Assembly: GCA_964019695.1 (NCBI GenBank)
Contig: OZ026515.1
Coordinates: 138,280,549-138,344,548 of the forward strand
DNA length: 64,000 nt
DNA from: Loripinus fragilis
Taxonomy: Eukaryota; Mollusca; Bivalvia; Lucinida; Lucinidae
Reading direction: 5' to 3'
Position 1 is the stretch's first letter; each line of letters opens with the position of its first letter. Below, piece after piece: positions 35,524 through 50,200 of this stretch. Under the pieces are notes generated by a model, which was given only the letters and a program-made list of their open reading frames with translations, was not told the DNA's origin and searched no databases. The translations under genes were made by a program, and so were the position numbers.

Positions 35524-36499
35524 GATATGCAAATTAAATGGGTCACAACATGAATGGTGTTTCTCCATATATTCAGACACCTAAGGTTCAGATCAGCTAA
35601 TTAATTGGCTCACAGCTGATCAAAGCTTTTATTATCAATCAATATACATGTGTAGGAGAAGCCACACCAAAAAATAACTATTGCAAAATTCAACCCTTAC
35701 CCAGTAACCCTGCTGGATATTTTATATGCTACACTACTTCCCAATATTTATCAATTTAACCCTTTGCCTACTAGAGTTGTCTGCTCATAACCTTTGGATT
35801 AAACAGATTAGACCCTGATCAGGACCAACAAAATGTCGGGCCTGATCTTGATCCAAACTGCTTGACACACTGACGGTGAAAGAATTTTTCGAAAAAGTTG
35901 ATTTTGAAAAAAATCAGCAGACAACAAAAAAGCATGAAAAATTACCCAGTAGGCAAAGATTTAAGGAAGTCGACTTTGCTTTTACACCCAAAAGCCTTAT
36001 CTTGCTTACATAACTTGCTAACATAAGCTTAATTTTTTTCTTGAGTGTTTCATACTGTATTTACCCCAAAAAATATTCTGGACACCTTAGCTTCTGATTG
36101 TAGTCATCCTAAAACTTTAGCAAGTCCTCTTTTCTACCAAACTGTGTCTAAAATGTAGAGTAGGAAGGGCAAACAGTGTTAGTGTCCCCCTGGAGCAATC
36201 TGATCTTGGTTTACCCGGCCAAGCTGTCCATACAATCAGGATAAATACAGTGGATTTAATAAAACTTCTACATGTAGCTCAGTTAAATAAGCTCTTATCA
36301 ACCTTCTGTGTACCATAGACCACTAAACAAGGGAAGGTTTTTCTCTTCTTATTTTTCAGAGACGCCACAAAATCAGCTGGCTTACAACTGGTTCCACTTC
36401 TTCTTGTCACAGACCTAGTCTTCAAAGAGTCTACCTTTTTACCATATACAATGACAGGTGTAAGCATTGTATCACGATAACTACTGACAGTACTCAAAT

Positions 36500-38110
36500 C
36501 AGAAATATATGGTTACCATTTTGTATCTTCAAATCAGAATCATTGTAACATCGCTGGCTTCAGTATTGTGCATTTAAATCAGAAACAGTGATACAGGCTG
36601 TAACAGGCAACTGCCATTTTCTTATTTAAATCAGGCACATAGCTGCATCCTTGGCCTTAGTAATGTTACTCCATATCAGAAACAATGATACAGCTCTGAC
36701 TGCAGTAATGTGTCTGCAACACCTCTACCTCTGATCTGGGACATTGCTACATTCCTGACCTCTGCAATATAACTGCATATCAGAATTAGCATAGCAGCGC
36801 TAGCTTCAATAATGTGACTAAATCAGAAATAATGTAATGGCCCTGACTCCAGTCATGTAACTGCATCCAGGAACTGTGTTACAGCCCTTTCTCCAGCAAT
36901 GTTTCTGTTATAGCTCTAATCTTACTTTTGTTTCTTCAAGTCAGAAACATTACTATATCCCAGGCCTCAGCAATGTTCCTGTCAACCAGAAACAGTGTTA
37001 CAGCCCTGAATCCATTATATTAATGTGACTACCAAGCAGAAACAGAGTTACAGACGGGACTCCAGTAATGTAACTGCCAACCAAAAGGATGTTAAAGCCC
37101 AGACTCCAATAATGTAAATCAAAGACAGAGTTAAAGCCTTGACTGTTGTAATGTAATAACCAACTGGAAAGTATGTTACAGCTCTGAATCTAGTAATTTT
37201 ACTGTGAATCAGAACCCATATTACAGCCCTGACTCTAGCAATATCACTGTGATTGAATCAGAGTGTTACAGCCCCAAAACCAGTAACTTTGATGTGAATC
37301 GGAGTGTTACAGCCCCAAAACTAGTAATTTCACTGAGAATCAGAAACAGTGTTACAGCCCCAACTCCAGTTATTTTACTGTGATTCAACTGTTGCAACGT
37401 TGACTCAGGTAACATAACTGCAAATCAGAAAGCATGTTAAAGCCCTGACTCCAACTATGTTTCTGTTACAGCTCTGGCATCATTTTTTGTATCTTCAGGT
37501 CAGAAATATTGCTGGCCTCAGCAAAGTTTCTGCCAATCAGAAACCATGTTACAGTCCTGCCTCCAGCGATGATACTGCTGGAACAGTTTTACAGCCAATA
37601 CTCCAGAGATATTACTGAAAATATGAATCTGTGTTTTAGCCATGACTCCAGCATTGTTCATGATGCAACTTTTATCTCAATTTTGCTTCATCAAATCAGA
37701 ATTATTGCTACATCCCTGGCCTCAGCAATGTTCCAGTCAATAAGATAAAATTGTTACAGCCCTGGCTCCAATAATGTTACTGCTCAGATTCTAACATTAT
37801 TTCTGCAAATCAGAATTGCAACTTAATACCTGGCATGACTAATTTTCCTTCACATTAGAAGCTATACTACAGTCATGGCTGGTGTTAGAATTTTGCAAGT
37901 TTGACACACAGCTAAAACCCTGGCCTCATTTATGTTCCTACGAATCAGAAGTATTTTTAGAGCTCAGGGCTCAGTAGTTTTCTGCAAAAAAGAATTATTA
38001 TTACAACCCAAGAATCTGTGATGTTTCTGCAGGTCAGAAATGTTAAAGACCTGACATCAGGTTTACTTCTGAAAATCAGAATCCTATTGTTAAAGCCATC
38101 ACTGGACTGT
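36500..38110. repeat. Degenerate tandem repeat field downstream of RMND5
   Basis: About 1.6 kb made of loose repeats of 45-60 bp, each with variants of AATCAGAAACAGTGTTACAG, CCCTGACTCCAGTAATG and TTACTGC. Unit lengths and sequences drift strongly, so the array is old. It lies just past the RMND5 stop codon (minus strand), so the 3' untranslated region may run into it. I could not identify a poly-A site. Confidence 0.8.
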
Positions 38111-38189
38111 ACAATCCCTGCAGACTAGTTTGGGTCATCAGTTTTTCAACATGGCAGAGTTTTCATGAAGCTGCTCACATGTTGAATCC

Positions 38190-38253
38190 TCAGAAGACCA
38201 CAACTTTAGCATCATCTGGGTTTTGCTCCACAGGACAGTATGGACATTTCACC
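38190..38253 (-). CDS. RMND5: RMND5 last coding exon (RING end and stop)
   Basis: Acceptor TTTTGTAG precedes the exon. It completes a split Lys codon and encodes [20 protein letters not shown] and a TGA at 38190-38192. CPYC supplies the last two metal-binding cysteines of the RING. Vertebrate RMND5A ends similarly in a short acidic stretch and Phe. Confidence 0.95.
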
Positions 38254-41200
38254 CTACAAAATAATCAAGAAATATTGTGATATGACTCCTATAAATAGAG
38301 AATACTAGGTGAGTGTCTTTTGATATCAAGTTTACCAGGCAAGGCTTTGAGAACCCATGTTGACATTGTGAGGCTTGCCGAGCGATTCAACATGCGTTCT
38401 CAAAGCCGAGCCTGGTAAACTTGATATCAAAAGATTCAAACCTGGTATTCTATTTATCAGTTTACCCATTGTTGAACACTCTTCAAACAATCGATTATGA
38501 CGTAATTTTTGATTTTTGTGTTGATTCAACGTCATTAGCGAATTTATTCAAAATGTGCAACGTCATCATGACCTGATAAAGGTAACATGACGTGAGATAG
38601 GAAACGTTTATTAGGTTATGTCGAAACAATTAAGTTAATATTAGGGGTGATTGATAAAAGGCTTCCTCTGACTGGCTGAAACTAGCTTTCACTGGTTGTA
38701 ACAGATCTTGATGTCTACCAGTGATTAACTAAATTTAGCCCAGGACAGGTACACATCAGGATTTGTCAGTGCTGACAGACAGCTACAAATATATTGAACT
38801 AAATTTAGCTAAGGACAGGTTGATATCAAGTTGTTTTTTCACTGTAGCCTGACAGCTATAAATAGATATTGGAAAAATTGACTCAAGAGATAAAAAAATT
38901 TATGCATATCAAAGGTCAAATGTTTTGAATTAAGAATTTGTTCATTTATGAGAACAGCAATTTAAAAAATGCAATTCTTTGCACATCTGATAAGAGTTTT
39001 GTAAACTCGAAAAGCAATTGTTGAAAAAAAGATGTTTTTAGTGCACTTAGGAACATCTGACTTGAGTAAATTTATAAATATTAAAAGACTTTAAATAAAA
39101 CTAGGAAAAGAGAGACATGCATTGTCATATAACAAAACAATTGGTGCATTCTTTTAACCTCGACGAACATCACCCTTTCAGGATGACAAATCCTGATGTT
39201 AACCTCAAAAGAATGCATCTATTGTATAATGTTGTGAGCACTTGATTATCTCCTTCAGATGCTTCCAATGAGCATCTACAAAATATGACTTTATAAAAAA
39301 TATACAGTCGAATCTCCTTAAATTCGAAGTATCGAAATTATAGGGATGCAGACATAAGAATACATAACCACCTAAAATGATTACTATCAATGCTATGTTT
39401 TGGGTGTGTAAAAGAAACATATCGTGAAGACATTTCTTTTACGCAAACAAAACATGTTTTCATAAATAGTATTTAAAATAGTTCATAAAAAGGCTTTATT
39501 CTATTAATTCATTTATAATGGAGTCCAAAAATAAATTCGAATTAGCGAGTATTTCGAAAAATTGGAGTTTGGATTATTGAGGTTTTCTGTATATATGACC
39601 ATTAAACTTTTGCTGAAGAAAATGTCTCATCAAGGGCTATGTACCTTATATCTTACTTCATAGAGTATTATTACATATCTGCTTTACATGCATATGGGCC
39701 AGCACATGGGATTTTGGTACTTATCACATATGAGCTGCAACATGAAATTTCCAACAATGTATTATGTGCAACCAGCAAAGGCTCAGAGCAGACTGCACAT
39801 ACCCGCAGTCTGATCAGAGCCTTTGCTAGTCGCTTAAATATTCTATGGGTGTTAAGTTACTGAATGAACCTCATTTGGAAAGTCTAACCTTAAAAGGAGG
39901 CTGCACAGGCTCATCTGACTCTACACTTGTCAAAATGCCACATTGTTGGAAATCACATGTCGCGGCTCATATGTGCAAAGGTTCCTTTAAAAGCCAATAC
40001 TGACATATCCAGAAGGGCTAAAGGTTTAAATGTTGGTCTGAGTCTTCATCTATGTCCAAACTTTGTGATGTGATCAGCGAAGAATCTGGTGAGACAGTGC
40101 AGATGTGCATGCTTATCTGAGCCTTGGCTGCTGGCGGATGTGATAAGTACAAAATCTCATGTACTAACTCATACTGATCAGCTATTGCATTTTGCCAAAG
40201 GATTATTTTTGTCATGAATGTTTTAGTATAACACAAATAAAACAATCTGTATTTCAAACTACAGACGCTATAGCTCTTACTTTTTCTGAATTCTACATTA
40301 AACTTCCTCAGTGAATGCTTTATAGGTACACTGTCAGTGTAGACCTAGATGAGATGCCACAGAATTTTGCTTCTGACCAGAGTCTGCACTGTTTGCTTAG
40401 AACAATGTTATTTTTAGGAACAGAAATGAAAATTGACAATTCGTAAGACCCTCTCAAAATATCAAGCTTCCAGCCTCAAAGGCTAAATGCATTTATCCTA
40501 GCTTAGTACTGGTTAAACCCAGGAAGAACCGTCCCGCATAACTGAAAGATTGTTGAGTGGACGTAAAGAATCAAATCAAACAAAAAATCAAAGGCTAAAT
40601 GCTTAGAACACTCCTAAAAACTTACTTGTTACTAGAGGAAAGTTTATGCAAGGCATCCCTTGAGATCACATGACCACATATAAGACGAACTGGAGGATTG
40701 TGTTCTGTACTCTGTTGTCGTAATATTGGACAGGCAAATATAGAATGGTATCTATGTTCTGAGCCAAGATCTATCTCCACCTGAAACAAAGGCACGACTA
40801 GCTCGCATCATATTTAGCCACCTGAAAGGACATGTTACAGTTTTGTCTTGCAAAGAACCCCACTTTTAGGGTAAAACATTGATCATAATTATAAAGTGTC
40901 CACTTTTATAGTAAATAATTTATTGTAAACAAATCACCCTAACCATTACCAAACAATACCTAGGTGTCTCAAATTTGATGTCCACAATTTATTTTTATGA
41001 TTTATTTTATGATTAAATACATGCCCCATCAACCACTCTTAACAATGACCAAATACCCTCATGTACTTTGTGACTTACTTACATGCATGCCTGCACAATA
41101 AGCCAGATAAAATACTTTTCACATTATATTGCAGATAATGCCTAAAAATACACCTAAAATGATAACTGAAAGTCGTTCTACATGCAGCAAATACAGTAAA

Positions 41201-44200
41201 AACGAATCCTGCAAATTTTATCATGAAATGTACCATCAAATCATGCTAATCAAAGTAAATCAATGGAGTCACAAAAGATTTCAGTGCAAATATTTTTAGC
41301 ATAAAATGTTAATATTTTCTTACCCATCAGTTTTAACTTATATATTGGGTGCTCACAAGAACCGTCTCATTGAGGGCTTTTCCAGAAAAAAACACCTGGG
41401 GTGGAAGACGGCCCTTTTTTTTTACCCAACCACCCATGGAATTTAATTTCCTCGGACACCAACCACCCATGTAATTAGAAAGCTTCGTACACCAACTACC
41501 CATAGAATTAAATTTTCCTACGGTCCAGCGTTGTAAAATTCCCCATCCGCTCCCTCGCATTGGTGAAACTTTGGGTTAGACACGTAAAATGCATTTTATC
41601 CTTCAGAGAAGACGAAACAAAGGTAAAAATACAGATGGTCGATCTTTTTTTTTTCGCAAACCGGATGTTTATATCAGACAGTTGCAAGTAAGCATGCGCA
41701 TCTCTGCGATTAACTCCCTAATTTCCCAGCCGCTTGTTCGCGGAGCCTCCTCTGGACTCAGGGGATGCAGACGACGGGGAAGGTCCAAAATCGGCGGGCA
41801 AATTCAGAAATTGAACACCACATTTTTGCTTACACCAATGCCGGTCTTTGGTTCCACATTTGCTGTCCAAATTAAATGTCAAAGCAAGACATTGGATCGT
41901 TTTAAGGAAGAAAATAGGGGTGGTGGAGTGGTGGGGGGGAGTGTGTCATAAAGCAAATTGAAATAATTAAGCCTCAGCAGTGAGAATAATATGAACTTTG
42001 GCGCCACCTTAACTGTGCAAAGCAATCAAACAGATCAATTCACAATTATTATGAGTGAAATCAACTATGCATCTTTCTCAATGAAAGAAATGGTAAAACG
42101 CATTATTCCTATGTCCAGTTTCAGTCTTTATTGGTAAAGGTTTTTACAGGTATTGGCTTTTACCAGTAGCCTAACTACCCTATAGCTTTGTTTCCTAGAA
42201 TAAATTCTTCTGATAATACATGTTTCCAAAGTGAAGTAATGACCGCTACAGAAGCCACTATTGGGGAGTTTATTTGGGTACCCTTTTTTACCAATATTCA
42301 ACAGAAACATTCGAGTTTTGATGATTGCGTATAAACAAAAATGGCCGTTTCCGATGTGGTTGCTGCTAAGCTCCAGGCTTTCTTTTGGCCAGATTTGATA
42401 AAACTTCTCTCTTTATTGGCAGATAATATTCTTTCTTCCCCTTCCATGCAGCGAAATACCAACAACCCATGTAATTAGATTTGGTCGGACACCGATGACC
42501 CATATAATTTGAAAACTTTCCGCACCAACCACCCATAGAAAAATATATCGCCTGCCGTCTTCCCCTCCCAGGTCTTTTTTTCTGGAATAGCACTGAGACG
42601 GTTCTTTTGAGTACCCACAACATAGGGTTTGGTTGAGAAAATCAATTTTTTGTTATGCATGAAACGGATAACAAAAATTCATGAAAACTTACCGGAAGTT
42701 CTTCTTTATTTGACCAGACATTGGAGACCTGTTTCTGCTGCATAACTTGACGTATATTCAACAAGGGAGGTAATGCTTTACACCCTGCCAGTATACTGAA
42801 ATATACATGTACATGTGTATAAAAAAAATAGTGATATTGACTGTCACATCTGGTAAGAGTTAATGATGAATGTCAAATTTATAAGCGTGAAAACCAAGTA
42901 ATCAGTAAAAGAGACCTATACAGAGCAGGGTGATTGTCGCCTTCACTGTTTGCTTCACTTGATTTTCTTTTTGTAAACCAAACACTCAAATATTATGCTA
43001 TTGTCACAGGTTTAGATATCAACAAAATTTTTGAGCATAAAATTGCAAAATATTTTAATACCCATCAGTTTTAACATATGTTTTGGGTGCTCAAAAAATC
43101 GTCTCACTGAAGCTTATATGTTACTATTCAAGCCTAAGTTTTGAAATTAAACCCTTTGTATATTTGACATCTGTAAAAAGGTGCTTTAGCAAACAGATTG
43201 TGATTATTTCATCAGGGTCTGCACTGTTAGCTATCTTTAGGGACAGAATTATATCATAATTTTAAAACTACGGCCTGTGACACCTTAAGATATAATATGA
43301 TGGAAAATTCAATCATTTTTGTATTCATCCGTATGGAAAAATACATCATAATACAAAGGTTAATGCTTTAAATCCTGCAAATATTGTTTTTGTCTAGAAA
43401 ATGTTGTTTGTTTATTATGTCTGCTGCATATATTCAAATGCACTACAGACTTATTTTATCATGAAAGCAAACTTTATGAACCACGATCAGACTGTTCATA
43501 TAATATAATGGTAAATTTAATCATTTTTGTATTTATCTGTATGGGAAAATACATCATATTCAAAGGTTAACCCTTCAAATCCTGCAAATATTTTTGTCTA
43601 GAAAATGTTGCCTACCTATTACATCTGTTGTATAAACTCAAATGCACTCAAGACTAATTTCATCATGAAAGCAAACACTATGAACCATGATCAGCTTGTT
43701 CCTATGAAAGCAGTCTGATCTGGGTTGATATTGTCAGGGATCAAATTTTAGAATTTTAACAGCTTGCTAAAAATAGCAAGTGATCATTCTTCTAACTTGC
43801 TAAAGTTGATGTTCAACTTGCTTATTCACTCTAACAAATTCAATTATAGAATATGATATTGACAAGATGTGTGACAAAAAATTATTTAAAATATCTCCTT
43901 TCTGAAATCACATTTTGGCACATCGCAAACAGTATAGATCCAGATCAGCCAGCTTCTTCAGAAGCTGGCTGATCAGGATCTACACGGTTTCAGAAGCGCT
44001 GGCTGATCTGGATCTACACTGTTTATCAAGCAGTTTATGCATATTTTGGAAATAAGCTGATGTGAGAACAAATTGTATTCACTATTTAAAAATAGCAAGT
44101 GATGGTAATTTCAACTTGCTTTTTGGGAAAAACTACTAGCATTTAGCAAGTTAACAGGTGCTAAATTTGATCCTGATTGTTCGCAATATAGGCTACCAAA

Positions 44201-47200
44201 ATACATAAGTAGATGAAAAAGCTGACGGCAAAAGACATGAATGGCGGGAAATAGGATTAAGCAAGATTTCTGCTTTAACCCTTTGTATTCTGACGGATTT
44301 TCCCATACATATTGATACTATAAGTATGGGACTGCCCACTGTGTACTTTAAGGGATGACAGGTAAAAGTTTCAAAATTATGATGTATTACTGTCGCTGAA
44401 GGTTATTTTAATCTTACCAAACAGTGCAGACCCTGATGAAATGCAGCATTATGCTGCATTTCATCTAGGTCTTCATTGTTTGCCAAAGTTCCCGTTTAGG
44501 AGATTCCAGTATACAAAGGGTTAAGTTGTTACCTGACACTAAGTGGACTCTCCACTGACATCCCCATCAAGGCACAAGAATCTCGGACAAATATGTCACA
44601 GATCTCCTCCCAGTAGATTGGATCGAGCAGGTAGGAGTATGGAGAATGGTGTATGCCTTGTCTTAGGTATAGCAAACTACCCATTAATATCTGTACCTCT
44701 GAAAGATGAAAAATAAAACAAAATATTCTACTCATGCGCAGATGCAGGAATTTTTGTCAGTGGAGTCCAGGCCCAACAGTTCTGGCATTGTTTTTTCTTC
44801 TTAGTCCTCACTTATTTTACAGAGGGGGCCAAATGGTTTATTTCAAGGAAAACTATAATTTTCCAAGGTTCCAGGAGGTCCAACATTTTCCAGGAGAGGT
44901 CCAATTACCAAGTCCTATGGAAACTTATAGAACTTATTATTACTATGGGGGGAGGGTCTATGGGGGTAGGGTCTGGACCCCTTCCCCCCTACCCTTTTGG
45001 ATCTGGGCATGTTAGGGTTTGTGATTATAAAGAAATGAAAAAACAGACAGGGAACAAGAAATCACTAAGCACTACAATTTTAGACCTAACATTAGTAGTG
45101 ATTGGCTAAATCACTAAATTTCAAGCTCTTAAAATTGCTGATCATTGAAAAGTAATGTCATTAATAGATAATTGATGACTCTTTAAGCGTTGAATTTATA
45201 AATAGAATCTTCCAGTTGATGTTCTGAACTAACACATCCCAGTTTTCAATAAATATATTGCCAAATAAGGCAAAAAAAACAGTCCCTAAGCATACTGTTC
45301 CTCCAGGAGCAGCCTGACCTAGGATTATTGTCAGGCTAGCACATATGAGCCGCGACATGAGATTTCCAACAATGTGGCATATGCACAGTCTGATCAGAGC
45401 CTTTACTAGTCGCTTGAATATTCTATGACTCTTAGGCTACTGACGGAACATAATTTGGAGTTTATAAGCTTAAAAGGAGGCTGCACAGGCTCGTCTGAGT
45501 CTACACTTGTCAAAATGCCACATTGTTGGAGATCATGTGTTGTGGCTCATATATGCAAATACCTCTAATAAAGGCCCATGCTGACATATCCAGTGAAGCT
45601 AGAAGTTCTGAGCCTTCATATATATCCATAGGTTTAGATAAACAAAAATTTTTAGCATAAAATAGAAATTATTTTCTTAGCCATCAGTTTTAACATATGT
45701 TTTGGGTGCTCAAAAGAACCGTCTCATTGAGACGGTTCTTTTGAGTTCCCACAACATATGTTTAGATGAGAAATAAGAAATTTTATTTTTTGGTACGCAC
45801 TCTTATCTAAAGTCCTGAATAATATCCATACTTGATGTGAGCAGGGAAGACTCTGGCAAGTCTGCACATATGTAGAATGACTACCGACTGCACTACAGGG
45901 CTCAGTTCTATGCCATTAATTTTATTTGTTTGAAACTTGTAATGATTTATCATAGGTTTAGATAAGTAAAACTTTTCAGCGTAAAATTGTAAAAAAATTT
46001 CTTACCCATAATTTTAAGCATATGTTTTGGGTGCTCAAAAGTACAATCTCATTGAGATGGTTCTTTTGAGTACCCACAACATATGTTTTGGTTGAGAAAT
46101 AAGAAAATTATTTTTCTGGTACGCACTCTTAACTAAAGGCCTGATTTATGAAGTTCATCCCAAAATAATTTGCAAAACAACATTTTGTAATAAATCGATT
46201 TTTCACTTTTTTACAGCAAACAGGGTTTGACAGTTTGTGTCCATCATATGAAAGCAGCCAATTCACATGAAATATCAAGCCTTATAGTAATGTGTTCTGA
46301 TAAACAGTTGACTTGTTGTATTAATAGCTGCTGCTGTATATAAAATCATTTCCTATTAGCCAGGTCTCTCGTGGTTCTGAGGTAGTCACTGTAAAAATCT
46401 AGATGATTTTTCTCATGGTGCACCTTCCTAGGACATTTTCTTCAAATCAGATATATTCACAGTGATTTTATTTGGCCATTTTAAGACCTTATATGGGAGT
46501 CATTCCCAATCCAAAAACGGCTTTATTTTCCCAATTTCATGTATTTTAGCACTTATTTTCCAATTTTAATAAAATATTTCCCAAATAATAAGGAAAAGGT
46601 AAATTCCTAAAATCCCAAATAAAATCACTGGAACTTCAATACTCACAGCACTCTAGTAAACATCTGGTTGAGATCAATGGTGAATTTTTGTATGCAAGAT
46701 TGTTTTCCCACAGCACAAAGGTAAGCAGAATCGGTCCACATTTAGGTCAGTGCTCACAACTCGACATATGCATTACATGTGTATGTAAAGCAGTTTGGCT
46801 CGATTTCGGAACAAAAAAAAATATTCTGAGGACAAAAATTGGCTAAGCGAAAACAATATACTCCCCTACTCTAGTAAGGTGAAATACACAGTTTGTAAAA
46901 AGTTATGTACACAGGACGTTTATAAGGTAGAACAGGACTTTAGTTAAGAGTGCGTAACGAAAATATAATTTTCTTATTTCTCAACTAAAACATATGTTGT
47001 GGGTACTCAAAAGAACCGTCTCAATGAGACGGTTTTTTGAGCACCCAAAACATATGTAAAAACTGATAAGTAAGAAAATATTTACATCTTTAAGCTGAAA
47101 ATTTTTGTTTATCTAAACCTGAGGTAGATTACAGTAATGACACCATTGACTTAAATTGGCGTGAAAGCCAGTAAGGAAGAAGCATCTTAATGTATTCAGA

Positions 47201-50200
47201 GGTGCAAGGGTCAAGCAAAACTGTGACAAGAACAAGTAATAGGTACAGATGTCAAGATACAGTAAAACCTGTCTTAAGTGCCACTTAAAAATAGACATAA
47301 CAAAGGTGGTTTGTTTGTTTGAATGGATATTTTATGTCCCATGAACAATCTTTCAGTTAATCAGGGACGGATCTTCCTGGGTTGAACCAGTACTAAGCTA
47401 GGATAAATGTCTTGCTCAAGGACCGCAACGCAGTGATGCCGGTGAGGCTCGAACTTGCGGCCCCTTGGTCTCGAGTCAAGCACTCTACCACTGAGCCACT
47501 GCGCTCCCGTAAAAGGTCTTAATGGCAAATGGTAAGATAATGAAGGTCAAAAGTATTGCAGAATGCTTCCTTGGAGCATTCTGCAATATTTTTGACCTGC
47601 ATTAAGCAATAATCGGTCTTGAAAAACAAATTTTGGTCTTTTTTTTGAGTGGCTGCTTAAAACAGGTTTTACTATACAAACCTTTAGTATGTTGATATGC
47701 GAATCTTGCAAACTGTTTGGTGTAGTTGAGTGTTTCTATTTGTTTTTCTGGACCTTGTTTGAGAAGATCAATAAAATGTAATCTATGTAATTTAAACTCT
47801 AGTGAACTGCTCTTTTCTTCTAATAGGTCTCTGTTAGCCAATGCCCAGCTGAAAAATAACATAATAAGCTTTGCTTATTGTTTGATTCTTTACCTCCCAG
47901 TCAACAATTTCCAATCTCCCGAGGGTCTTCCTGGGTTGAACCAGTACTAAGAAACGGATAAATTGTCTTGCTCAAGGACACAACACCGTGACTCCACATT
48001 TGTCCTCCTGAACCCAGATTTATCCTTTTTGAAAACACTGTCAATCCAAATCAGCTGGCTTCTAATGAAGCCATCTGATCAGGATCCACACTGTTTTCCA
48101 TTCTGATTGCAAATGAATGCTTAAATAACTGGAATGCTGCAGGGTAACAGGATAAAAATTTGGGATGAGTGTAGTACATAAAATATTAAGCATGACAAGG
48201 GCTAATTATGGCATGCATATGAGAAAATAGCGCTTAAATTTTTTCATTAAGTTGACGCTTTACTCCCAAGTCAACAAATTTTCAGTCAAGCCAGGACCTT
48301 TTCCTGGTTTAAACCTGTGGTGGTACTTACATGTAGTAGGGAAGATCAAGAGTCTTGCTCAAGGTAAAAACACAGTGCCTCTGTTGAGGATTGAACCAGG
48401 GACCTCAAGATAAGCACTCTACCACTGAGCCACTCCACTCCTCAAATGGTGCTTGATATGGGCCTTGATGTGAGAAAACCTGTCTTCAGTGTTTGTGAAC
48501 AATAAAGGGACAGACCAGCCTGCACATCAGCGCAGACTGATCAGCACCTTTGTTATTCGCTTACTAGAAAGTATAATATCTAAACTTGCTACAAGCGAAA
48601 TTTCAATATTCTAGCTGGTTTCTGTAGCTGAGGAGACTGGTTTGAGTCTCACTTTGTCGGAAACCTCGAAGACAGGTTTTGTCACGACGAGGCCTATATG
48701 GCTGCAGATTTCTCTGTTTGAGAGCACCAAGAATGATGTGTAACTCTAGAAATGGTTCAACTTACCTTAAAGCTGGCTGCAGATTTCTCTGTTTAAGGGC
48801 ACCAAGAATTCTGTGTAACTCTAGAAATGGTTCAACATCACCAGGATCAAGATTTAGACCAGCTTCCTAAGAAAAGAAAATACAATACCATTTTTTATGT
48901 ACCCTAAATATTCCTTACAAGCAAGATAGCTACCATTCACCTAAGATTGACTGTTTATAAAGTCAGAGGAATAAGAGTATCCTTCATATGTATGGTTGTG
49001 GGAAAAGGAAGCAGAATCATTCATCAGTAATGAGGCAATCTGATGAGTGTCTGTTTGTTTATTGTTTGTTTTGATACTTTCCATCCCAATCAACAGTTTT
49101 TCAGTCATGTCGGGACCATCTCCTGTCTTCCTGGGTTGAACCAGTACTAAGCAGCGGAAAAGGGTCTTGCTCAAGGATACAACATAGTGACTCTACCAGC
49201 GGTGAGTCACAAGCAAGCAACCTTTCAACCCCAGCCAAATTTCAGATAAATTATTTAGGTCCAAGGATAGAATTTTCTTGCCCCACAACAATTAAGGATT
49301 GAAATGCAGATTTTTAGCTTGCACTGGACAATCCAAAACATTAGGCTTTTTTTCGGAGACATTAAAGGGCTAATGTTTTGCATCATCCAGTGCAAGCTAA
49401 AAAATCTGCATTTCAATCCATATATTTACATTTTATATTATAAATCAAATATGGCATACAATCTTACACACAGCCCCGCTTGTTACCCTTTTGAAATTAT
49501 TTGTTTAATTTCTAACAGGGGCGTTGGAACAGGCATCCAGTGAAACCCTTGCACACAAAATCATGACGACACGTTAATTATGTCATGGTGGATACAATAT
49601 TTACATCACAAAAAATGATAAGCAGAGCCTGTCAACGGCTGACGTTAACGTTAGTCCGCCCAAGGCGAGTGTCAGATCACATGATTGTTCAATGTTATGC
49701 ATCCAGAAATGCAAACATTTGGAATTTTAGGTCTCATCAAGGCAACTTCAATGGAAACATAAATATTACATAATGGAAACTTTTTCTCACTCACCCTGTG
49801 ATTTTTGAAGGTTTTATATGAACCCTGTCAGTTTCGCATAGAAAAATAGATTTATTGCATGTTTGTCCCAATTGGAAATACAAGTTCACCAACACATTTT
49901 CCAGATGCAGGAACTATAGTTTACACGCGTGAAAGTTCAAAATTTCCAAAATCCTGAACTTTGAAACTCCAATCTTAAAACTTGCAGTATGCCCACTAAA
50001 TATTCACAATTTCAATTTTAATGGTCAATTGTTTTTAGACAGACTGTATATAAATAGGAAAACCTATTATAATCTCCCTAATTCAGCATTTGAGGCTGAC
50101 TTTCTATGGAAAGTCAGCCTCATATCCTGAATTCAGGAATAATCCTGAATAACTTTCACCCATGAGTTTAGCACCTAAAGGGAAATAGCATTTCCAATGT

